Shown piece by piece: positions 1 to 5,776 of a stretch of 20,881 nucleotides of DNA (positions are counted from its first letter, which is position 1; every line of letters starts with the position of its first letter). The translations under genes and the position numbers were made by a program. Under the pieces are notes generated by a model. That model saw only the letters and a program-made list of their open reading frames with translations. It searched no databases and was not told the DNA's origin. This DNA comes from a virus: positions 1 to 20,881 of the IMG/VR virus record IMGVR_UViG_3300048996_000038. One strand, given 5' to 3'.

Positions 1-145
1 GATGGCAGGTCCCAGGAGACCCGCGAAAACATAGCGGAACCGGCTATGACCATACATTCCGTTTATACTGTACGCCGCCCACGCCGGAATTTTCCCCAGA
101 CCTTCGCCTTGACCTGCAAATATTGTTGACATCGGAGCGAAGCGC
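1..145 (+). promoter_or_regulatory. Low-GC leader, possible promoter region upstream of the packaging genes
   Basis: This stretch is clearly lower in GC than the rest of the window (roughly 43-50 percent in its AT-rich parts). It contains TATACT at 64-69, which matches a -10 box, and an imperfect palindrome with arms ATAGC (31-35) and GCTAT (43-47). No good -35 box lies 16-18 bases upstream of the TATACT. A TTGACA at 126-131 has no -10 partner at the right distance. One reading frame (positions 3-149) is open from the window edge and ends in a TGA overlapping the next start (ATGA at 146-149), the joint style used through this operon. This could therefore also be the tail of an upstream gene of at least 48 codons, but its third codon positions are not GC-rich like the other genes. 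Both readings are inference. Confidence 0.3.
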
Positions 146-886
146 ATGACGCAACCCGCCACGCTGACGATTGCCGAGCACGCGCCGCCGAAGCTGCGCA
201 GCGAAGGTCAGCGCCGCTTCTTGGCGCTGCCGGGATCGCTGGAAGAGATTCGCGAGCAGTGCGACGCACGGTCGAAGCAAGCGGTGTGCAATTGGCGCAG
301 CGGCGCGAAGACGCCGAGCCCGCCCGCGCGTCGCCGCATCGAAGAAGCCTTCGGCATCCCGTCACACAGTTGGAGTTGCCGACCCGGAACTGATGTCGCG
401 CTCGGCGGCGTGCGCGAGCTACCATCGGCGCCGCGGGCGGCGGCGGCAGTAGTCGGGCCGCCGCCGCCCGCATCCGAGCCGCCGCCGCCGCCGCCCGCAT
501 CCGAGCCGCCGCCGCCGCCGCCCGCTGCACCGCCGCCGCCGCCCGCGCCGAACATCGTGACAGCAGAGATGCGGGCGCGTCAGCTCGCCGAGCTGCGCAG
601 CGGCAATGCGCTCGACGAGTGTCTGGAGTTGCTCGCAACCATCCGCGCAGAGCGGCAGGTCGACGGTCTGCTACCGGGCGAGCGCGTGAAGCTCGCCGAC
701 GCCGAGACGAAGGTCATGGGCTTGCGCGCCAAGCTTGAGCAGTCGGGCGAGACCTCCGAAGCGCGGTACGTCGCGCAGCATCCGGCATGGCGTCGGCTCA
801 AGCGTGCGATCCTGGAAGCGCTCAAGCCGCACCCCGTCGCAGCACGTGACGTACTCGCGGCGATAGAAAGGGTGGAAGCCTCATGA
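146..886 (+). CDS. HTH protein with proline-rich linker, possible small terminase subunit
   Basis: This 246-residue protein has three parts. Residues about 30-78 form a helix-turn-helix-like segment ending in GIPSHSW. Residues 105-135 are almost pure proline with ASE interruptions. Residues 136-246 are helical and charged, with KLADAETK and a HPAWRRLKRAI segment. A GGAG at 134-137, eight bases before ATG, supports the start. The position, a few genes before the large terminase, and the DNA-binding N-terminus plus helical C-terminus fit a small terminase subunit that recognises the packaging site. I do not recognise a named family, so a transcriptional regulator of the late operon is the main alternative. 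Its HTH aligns without gaps to the small HTH protein at 3751-3963 (10 identities over 34 positions by eye). The stop overlaps the next start as ATGA. Confidence 0.75.
   Translation: MTQPATLTIAEHAPPKLRSEGQRRFLALPGSLEEIREQCDARSKQAVCNWRSGAKTPSPPARRRIEEAFGIPSHSWSCRPGTDVALGGVRELPSAPRAAAAVVGPPPPASEPPPPPPASEPPPPPPAAPPPPPAPNIVTAEMRARQLAELRSGNALDECLELLATIRAERQVDGLLPGERVKLADAETKVMGLRAKLEQSGETSEARYVAQHPAWRRLKRAILEALKPHPVAARDVLAAIERVEAS
458..550 (+). repeat. In-frame CCG-rich repeat encoding a polyproline linker
   Basis: The unit is a run of CCG codons followed by CCC GCA TCC GAG. It occurs at 458-478 with three CCG codons and at 479-505 with five. A third, degraded copy at 506-529 ends CCC GCT GCA, and further CCG codons follow. 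The repeat keeps frame and encodes the proline linker of the HTH protein. CCG tracts of this kind can change length by slippage, always by whole codons. Polyproline runs of this length normally stall ribosomes unless EF-P acts, which is established knowledge about translation and was not tested here. Confidence 0.85.
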
Positions 887-1185
887 CGGAGAGACCCCGG
901 GTCGTCGAGCCAGACCTTGACCGATGGCGACGCAAGGCGATGACGCTCGACCAGGCCGAGCGCATCGCTGACGCGCTACATCGCAACCCTGGCGATACTG
1001 CCGACATTGCGCTCGGCGTGTTGCTCGACGAGCTGCGCCGCGTACGCGCCGAGCTGCAGCTCGCGGGCACCATCGCGCTCGACCGCAAAATGCAGCTCGA
1101 CCGACTGCGCGTCATCGTTGCCATGTGCGCGCACAACGCGGTCGAGCTGTCCAATGAGCTGTCGACGGCAGCGACCGCGCCATGA
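883..1185 (+). CDS. Small helical protein of unknown function
   Basis: This 100-residue product is predicted by eye to be almost entirely helical from residue 20 onward (TLDQAERIADAL, then LLDELRRVRAELQL), with heptad-like leucine spacing that could form a short coiled coil. It shows no catalytic motif, signal peptide or membrane segment. The start ATG overlaps the upstream stop (883-886), and the stop overlaps the next gene's ATG at 1182, so it is probably translated by coupling. I do not recognise the family. Its place between a DNA-binding protein and the terminase makes a packaging accessory or a host-interaction protein possible, but nothing in the sequence decides this. Confidence 0.65.
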   Translation: MTERPRVVEPDLDRWRRKAMTLDQAERIADALHRNPGDTADIALGVLLDELRRVRAELQLAGTIALDRKMQLDRLRVIVAMCAHNAVELSNELSTAATAP

Positions 1186-1466
1186 CCGTCGCCCGCATCC
1201 TGATCCGCGCCGCCGTCGCACTCGCCGTCGAAGGCGCGCGCGCGGCGGTGAAGTACTCGCGCAAGATGACGCCGCGGCAGCTCAAGGAAGAGTTCGCGCG
1301 ATGGGATGCCAACCACTATCCGCATGACGGCGTCTGCAACGTGTGTGGGCTCGTCGGCGCGGCGCGCGACGCGAAGTGTCCCGGGACGCCCGCGCAGCAA
1401 CGCGCCCGCGCCGAGCTGGCCGCGGGCGACGATCACTTGCACGCCGAGCCGCGGGCGAAGCCATGA
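1182..1466 (+). CDS. Small Cys-rich protein, possible zinc binder
   Basis: This 94-residue protein has a hydrophobic, weakly basic N-terminus (residues 1-25) that could be an amphipathic helix. A central HYPHDGVCNVCG segment is followed by a third cysteine in AKCPG. Candidate metal ligands are H45, H48, C52, C55 and C66, which looks like a small zinc finger. No named family is recognised. It overlaps both neighbours by ATGA junctions (1182-1185 and 1463-1466), so it belongs to the same translation-coupled string. The next gene also carries a CxxC motif. A structural or nucleic-acid-binding role is possible but is inference. Confidence 0.62.
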   Translation: MTVARILIRAAVALAVEGARAAVKYSRKMTPRQLKEEFARWDANHYPHDGVCNVCGLVGAARDAKCPGTPAQQRARAELAAGDDHLHAEPRAKP

Positions 1467-1744
1467 TGCCCGACGTCATCGACGTCGAGTTCCCGTGGCA
1501 CGGCGCCGACGAGCCCGACACGTGCCCGACGTGCAAGGTGCGCGTGCTGTGGGTCGGCACTGCGCGCGGGACGCGGCTCATGCTCGACGTCGCCCCGAGT
1601 GGCCGCGGGCACATCGCGGTCGTCGACGGCGTCGCCGTGCTCGCGGTCTCGACGCGCGCGCCGCCGCCGCCGCACGCCGCGCGACACTTCCATCACATGA
1701 AGACGTGTCGGACGATCGTCAACTATCGCACGGGGCAACGATGA
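1463..1744 (+). CDS. Small zinc-ribbon-like phage protein
   Basis: The product is 93 residues from the ATG at 1463, where two ATG codons stand in tandem (1463 and 1466). I took the first because it overlaps the upstream TGA. The pattern is CPTC at residues 21-24, then LWVGTARGTRLMLDVAP, and near the end a His-rich HFHHMKTC with C82. This CxxC, then G-x-LD-x-AP, then HF-x-C layout resembles small hypothetical proteins common in phages and actinobacteria that probably bind one zinc ion. The resemblance comes from memory of the pattern and not from a search. Function is unknown. It ends in an ATGA overlap with the next gene. Confidence 0.68.
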   Translation: MMPDVIDVEFPWHGADEPDTCPTCKVRVLWVGTARGTRLMLDVAPSGRGHIAVVDGVAVLAVSTRAPPPPHAARHFHHMKTCRTIVNYRTGQR

Positions 1745-1947
1745 CCATGACGAAACGCAAGCAGCAACGCGTTCCCATCGTGCCCCACGGCAATCGCGAG
1801 CGGCTACACAAGACGCTCGATGCATGGCTCGACGACGCCGAGCGCACGCCACTCGCGACGCGCGAGCGGTCGTTTCTGACGATCGGCGTGCGACGCGAAG
1901 GCGACGACGTCATTTGGTACAGCGACCGCGCGGTCGGCGAGCAATGA
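1741..1947 (+). CDS. Short basic hypothetical protein
   Basis: This is a 68-residue product beginning MTMTKRKQQRVPIV. The ATG at 1741 forms an ATGA overlap with the previous stop, and the gene's own TGA overlaps the terminase ATG at 1944. The N-terminus is basic. The C-terminal half (RSFLTIGVRREGDDVIWYS) looks like two beta strands. No motif or family is recognised. The overlaps at both ends and GC-rich third positions are the main reasons to call it a real gene. It may simply couple terminase translation to the upstream genes, which is inference. Confidence 0.55.
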   Translation: MTMTKRKQQRVPIVPHGNRERLHKTLDAWLDDAERTPLATRERSFLTIGVRREGDDVIWYSDRAVGEQ

Positions 1948-3617
1948 CGACCGCGACCGCAACCGAAGTCGACCGCCGCCGCAAGCGCGAGCTTGACCGC
2001 GAGCGCGTCAGCTTCGCTGCGGACATGCGGATCGATCTCGCGGCGCAGTTGCTCGCAAGCTCGCTCGTCAAGTTCCCGAACACGAAGTACCAACTCGACC
2101 CGGTCGCGTTCTTTCGCGAAGTGCTCGGCGTCGAGCCGTGGCATCGGCAAGTCGAGATCATAGAAGCCATCCGCGATTACCCGCGCGTCGCCATCGCGTC
2201 GGGTCACAAGGTCTCGAAGTCGCACACGGCGGCGGGCGTCGCGCTGCACTTCTACTGCAGCTATCCCGACGCGCGGGTCGTGATGTCGTCGACGACCGCG
2301 CGTCAGGTAGACCAGATTCTGTGGCGCGAGCTGCGCATCATGCGCGCGCGGTCGGGCCGGTGCGTCGCGTGCAAAGACGCTGACCCTGACGGGCATCTCA
2401 TACCGAAGCCATGCCCGCACTCGGCAGTCATCGACGGCGACATCGGCGAGCTGGCGCGCACGGGTCTCAAGTCGGAAGACTTCCGCGAGGTAGTCGGCTT
2501 CACCGCGCGTGAGTCGGAAGCGGTCGCGGGCGTGTCGGGCCGCAATCTCTTGTACATCATCGACGAAGCGTCGGGCGTGCCCGATGTCATCTTCGAAGCC
2601 ATCGGCGGCAATCTCGCAGGCGGCGGGCGGGTCGTGCTCTTCGGCAACCCGACGCGCAACGAAGGCGAGTTTTTTGATGCGTTCCATGGCAAGTCGCAGC
2701 TGTACAAAACGCTGCGCGTGTCGTCGGAAGAATCGCCCAACGTTGTCGCGGGCAAGACGGTCATACCCGGACTCGCGACGCGCGACTGGATCACCGAGAA
2801 GCGCATCGAGTGGGGCGAAGATTCCGCGCTGTACCAAGTGCGCGTGCTCGGTCGGCACGCGACGCACGAAGACGGCAAGGCGTTCACGTTGCACGCGATC
2901 GCAGAGTCAGAGGCGCGACACGCCGAGACGCCCGAAGCCGGGCGACTGTTCATCGGCATCGACCCGGCTGGCGAGTCTGGGCTCGGCGACGAAGCCGCCT
3001 TCGCCGCGCGCCGCGGCTTGAAGATCCTTGCACTGCAGACCTTTCGCGGGCTGACCGAGCAGCAGCACATCGGGCGCGCGCTCGGCATGATCTCGACGCA
3101 CGGGCTGCCGCGCGAGACGCCCGTCATCGTCGTCGACCGCGAAGGTCCGATCGGCACGAAGGTATACAGCGAGCTGCGCGTGCTCGCGTCGAAGGCTCCG
3201 CCGCCGTTCGAGCTTGTCAGCGTGCGCGCGTCCGACCGCGCCGTGCGCAAGCCGCAGATCTATGACCGCATCAAAGACGAGCTGGTCGCGAATCTCGCGC
3301 AGTGGATGCGGGACGGCGGCGCGCTCGTCGAAGACGCCAAACTAGAACGCGAGCTACACGCGCACGAGTGGACGCAAGCCATCAACGGGCGACTCAAAAT
3401 CACGAGCAAGGACGTCGTGCGCAAGACGATCGGCCGGTCGCCCGATCGCATGGACGCGGTCGCGCTGTCGTGCTGGGAGCCGCTGTCGCTGCAGACGGCG
3501 GAGCTACCGCCGGAAGTCCAGAGCATCGCCGCGCGCGAGCACGCGGCCGAGTTGCCGCCCGTTGCCGAAGAGACCTTCGACCCATACAGCGGCGGCAACG
3601 TTTGGGGGCGACGGTGA
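1944..3617 (+). CDS. terL: Terminase large subunit (ATPase and nuclease)
   Basis: This DNA-packaging motor protein of 557 residues cuts concatemeric DNA and pumps it through the portal. I chose ATG 1944 because it forms the ATGA overlap; a longer reading back to 1824 would run through the upstream gene. Visible motifs are a Walker A-like SGHKVSKS (residues 86-93), a Walker B LLYIIDEA (202-209, D207 and E208) and a coupling motif LFGNPTR (232-238). The C-terminal RNase H-like nuclease has acidic residues at D340 in FIGIDPAG, D398 in VIVVDRE and D501/D504 in DRMDAVAL. Length and motif order are normal for the family. An unusual insertion in the ATPase domain has C140, C143, C157 and H159 spaced like a zinc finger. 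The stop overlaps a GTG start at 3614. Confidence 0.94.
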   Translation: MTTATATEVDRRRKRELDRERVSFAADMRIDLAAQLLASSLVKFPNTKYQLDPVAFFREVLGVEPWHRQVEIIEAIRDYPRVAIASGHKVSKSHTAAGVALHFYCSYPDARVVMSSTTARQVDQILWRELRIMRARSGRCVACKDADPDGHLIPKPCPHSAVIDGDIGELARTGLKSEDFREVVGFTARESEAVAGVSGRNLLYIIDEASGVPDVIFEAIGGNLAGGGRVVLFGNPTRNEGEFFDAFHGKSQLYKTLRVSSEESPNVVAGKTVIPGLATRDWITEKRIEWGEDSALYQVRVLGRHATHEDGKAFTLHAIAESEARHAETPEAGRLFIGIDPAGESGLGDEAAFAARRGLKILALQTFRGLTEQQHIGRALGMISTHGLPRETPVIVVDREGPIGTKVYSELRVLASKAPPPFELVSVRASDRAVRKPQIYDRIKDELVANLAQWMRDGGALVEDAKLERELHAHEWTQAINGRLKITSKDVVRKTIGRSPDRMDAVALSCWEPLSLQTAELPPEVQSIAAREHAAELPPVAEETFDPYSGGNVWGRR

Positions 3618-3754
3618 AGCTTGATCAAAAATACGGAGCATTGCTCGGCGGCGAGTGGCTGATCCTTGCGGGTCTCGCGATGCTGCTCTTACTCGGCACG
3701 TGCGACGTGCGCATCGAGTTCAAGACTGAGTCGACCGACCGCGAGTCGCGATGA
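3614..3754 (+). CDS. Small single-pass membrane protein
   Basis: This 46-residue product starts with GTG at 3614, inside the terminase stop (GTGA), and ends in an ATGA overlap with the next gene. Residues about 15-29 (WLILAGLAMLLLLGT) form one clear hydrophobic segment. A short N-terminus precedes it and a charged C-terminal tail (IEFKTESTDRESR) follows. Such proteins can be holins, superinfection-exclusion proteins or membrane anchors. A holin would be out of place between terminase and portal, and one segment alone proves nothing. No family is recognised. The overlapping junctions and the intact hydrophobic helix support a real gene. Confidence 0.55.
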   Translation: MKLDQKYGALLGGEWLILAGLAMLLLLGTCDVRIEFKTESTDRESR

Positions 3755-3963
3755 CCTATGGCCAGCGCTCACTGCTCGCCGTGCTGCAGCGCACGACAGC
3801 GCGCGAAGTTGCCGCGCGCTGCGACGTGTCGCCAAGCTGCGTCAGTGAGTGGCTCGCCGGCATCAAGCGCCCGGGCGTACACTCCCGCGCCGTGCTCGCG
3901 CGCGTATACGGCATCTCTGCGTACGCATGGGATGCAGCGCCCGTACACCGCTACCGCGCCTGA
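3751..3963 (+). CDS. Small helix-turn-helix DNA-binding protein
   Basis: This 70-residue protein is almost only a helix-turn-helix domain. AREVAARCDVSPSCVSEWLA (residues 17-36) has the Cro/XRE-like pattern, followed by GIKRPGVHSR and GISAYAWD. It lacks the linker and C-terminal domain of the first HTH gene (146-886), but the shared S-x3-V-x2-W-x2-G-x-K-x-P core and the later GI-x4-W place them in the same family. The ATG overlaps the upstream stop, and the gene ends 55 bases before the portal start. It may regulate the late operon or help recognise packaging sites; the sequence does not decide. Confidence 0.72.
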   Translation: MTYGQRSLLAVLQRTTAREVAARCDVSPSCVSEWLAGIKRPGVHSRAVLARVYGISAYAWDAAPVHRYRA

Positions 3964-4018
3964 CGCGGGCGCATAGTTCGCTGACAACAGCGCGGCGGCG
4001 GCGGCTTACTGCCGGTCG

Positions 4019-5776
4019 ATGCTTCGTCGGATCAGTGAGCGTGCTCGCGAGTTGCTACTCGGCATAAGCGCGTATCAGCAGACGCTGTCGCCGATGGCGG
4101 CAGAGATGCCCGACATTGACTCGCCGCTCGTCGAGCGCATGCGTCGCATGTGGGGCGGCGGGCTGCAGTCGCCGTCGCCATCGCAGACGCGTTGGTATCT
4201 CGCCGACCTAGAGTCAGCCGAGCGCGCGGCTGACAACGGCGACCTTGACTCAGCCGGGAAGCTGATGCAGCAAGCCCGAAAAGACGGCATCTTTGCGGGC
4301 GTCCTGTCGACGCGCACGGGCGGGCTCGTGCGCCTACCGAAGCGCTTTCGCGGCGACGCTGACGTTGTCAAAGCGCTCGACATGCAGCCCGACGCGGTGC
4401 GCTCGGTCTTTGACGAGATGTTCCCGCCGAGCGAGATCGCGCTGCTCGCCGCCGACGGCTTGCTGATCGGCGTCGGCTTCGGCGAGTTGCTGCCGGTCGC
4501 GGGTCGGGCACATCCGGTATTCTGCCGCTACGAGCCGCGCTTCCTGCGATACGTCTGGTCTGAAAATCAGTGGTACATGATGTCGGTCGCGGGCCGCGTT
4601 CCCATCACGCCCGGCGACGGGCGATGGGTCTTGCACATCCCGGGCGGGCGCGTGTCGCCATGGTCGACCGGACTGTGGCGCGCGATCGGCCGCGCGTACA
4701 TCCGCAAGGAACACGCCGCACTCCATAAAGACAATTGGGAAGGCAAGCTCGCCAATCCCGCGCGCGTCGCGCAAGCGCCGAGCGGCGCCGCCGAAGAGCA
4801 GAAAGAAAGCTTCTTCAAGCAAGTTATTGCGTGGGGCGTCAACACGGTCTTTTCAGTGCCCGTCGGATGGGAAGTGAAGTTGCTCGAAAGCAACGGGCGC
4901 GGTTGGGAGTCGTTCAACACGACCATCTCGCAGCAAGAAAACGAGATGATTATCGCCGTTGCGGGCCAGACCGTAACCGTCGACGGCGGCGTCGGCTTTG
5001 CAAACAGCAGCATCCATCAAACGATTCGCGCCGACCTCATCAAAGAGACGGCCGACTCGCTTGCTTACACTATCAATACGCAGGGCATACCAGTGTATGT
5101 CGCGCTCGAGTGGGGCGAAGACGCGATCTTGGAGAAGCCGTGCGTAGTCGAGTGGGACGTCACGCCGCCGAAGGATCGCAATCAGGAAGCCGTGTCGATG
5201 GTCACGGCGGCGAATGCGACGACCGCACTGCGCGACGCGCTCGCGCCCAACGGCATCGAGCTGAACGTGCCCGCGCTGTGCGACCGCTTCGGGATCCCGG
5301 TCAAGGGGGACGTCAATCTCGACGGGTCGCTCGACGTCGCCATCGACGCCGACAAGCCGGCAGCGGGTATCAGCGGCGGCGCTGCGGCACCGAAGCTGCG
5401 ACTCGCGGTCGACAACACGAAGCCCGCGGCCGCGCCCGCGCCGACCGACGATGGCGCGACGCCCGCTGCGCCGCCCAACGCATCGCCCGCGGCCGATGGC
5501 GCCGATCCCGCCGCCGAGAAGAAAGCCGACTCCGCGCTCAATGGCGCGCAAGTGACGTCTCTACTCGAAGTGATCGGGCTCGTAGTCGCGGGTCAGCTGC
5601 CGCGCGAGACCGCAGTCGAGATTATCAAGGTCGCGTTCAACATCGACGCAGCGACCGCCGACAAGTTGCTCGGCGCAGTCGGCAACGGCTTCGTGCCGAA
5701 GTCTGCCGAGCCCGCCGCGCCCGCGGCCGCGCCCGCGGCCGCGCAACCCGTAGTCGAAGACACGGCGGCGGCATGA
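4019..5776 (+). CDS. Portal protein (DUF935 / Mu gp29-like)
   Basis: This 585-residue protein would form the dodecameric ring at one capsid vertex through which DNA passes. Its length, its position right after the terminase and internal segments such as WYMMSVAGRVPITPGDGRWV and HKDNWEGKLANPARV fit the Mu gp29/DUF935 portal family. An Ala/Pro-rich linker (residues about 455-506) leads to a separate C-terminal helical domain starting LNGAQVTSLLEV, with LPRETAVEII, which is commonly seen at the end of such portals. The ATG at 4019 is the only start in frame after a TAG at 3974. No strong Shine-Dalgarno is visible, which is odd for an essential gene. The stop overlaps the protease ATG. Confidence 0.9.
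   Translation: MLRRISERARELLLGISAYQQTLSPMAAEMPDIDSPLVERMRRMWGGGLQSPSPSQTRWYLADLESAERAADNGDLDSAGKLMQQARKDGIFAGVLSTRTGGLVRLPKRFRGDADVVKALDMQPDAVRSVFDEMFPPSEIALLAADGLLIGVGFGELLPVAGRAHPVFCRYEPRFLRYVWSENQWYMMSVAGRVPITPGDGRWVLHIPGGRVSPWSTGLWRAIGRAYIRKEHAALHKDNWEGKLANPARVAQAPSGAAEEQKESFFKQVIAWGVNTVFSVPVGWEVKLLESNGRGWESFNTTISQQENEMIIAVAGQTVTVDGGVGFANSSIHQTIRADLIKETADSLAYTINTQGIPVYVALEWGEDAILEKPCVVEWDVTPPKDRNQEAVSMVTAANATTALRDALAPNGIELNVPALCDRFGIPVKGDVNLDGSLDVAIDADKPAAGISGGAAAPKLRLAVDNTKPAAAPAPTDDGATPAAPPNASPAADGADPAAEKKADSALNGAQVTSLLEVIGLVVAGQLPRETAVEIIKVAFNIDAATADKLLGAVGNGFVPKSAEPAAPAAAPAAAQPVVEDTAAA

Noticed and set aside
46-129. A 27-residue frame starting at the ATG at 46
   Set aside because: No ribosome site, atypical codon use, no motif except CKYC at the end. 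It lies in the low-GC leader.
126-131. TTGACA as a -35 promoter box
   Set aside because: No -10-like hexamer follows at 16-18 bases; the following bases are the ribosome site and start codon.
1824-1943. N-terminal extension of the terminase
   Set aside because: It would overlap the 1741-1947 gene by 124 bases and reads as Arg-rich shadow sequence. ATG 1944 gives the ATGA overlap used elsewhere.
1719-2894. Minus-strand open frame of 391 codons opposite the terminase
   Set aside because: It is antisense to conserved Walker motifs of the terminase; composition is typical of a shadow frame.
4735-5772. Long N-terminal extension of the protease
   Set aside because: It lies within the portal gene and translates to Arg-rich low-complexity sequence. 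ATG 5773 overlaps the portal stop.
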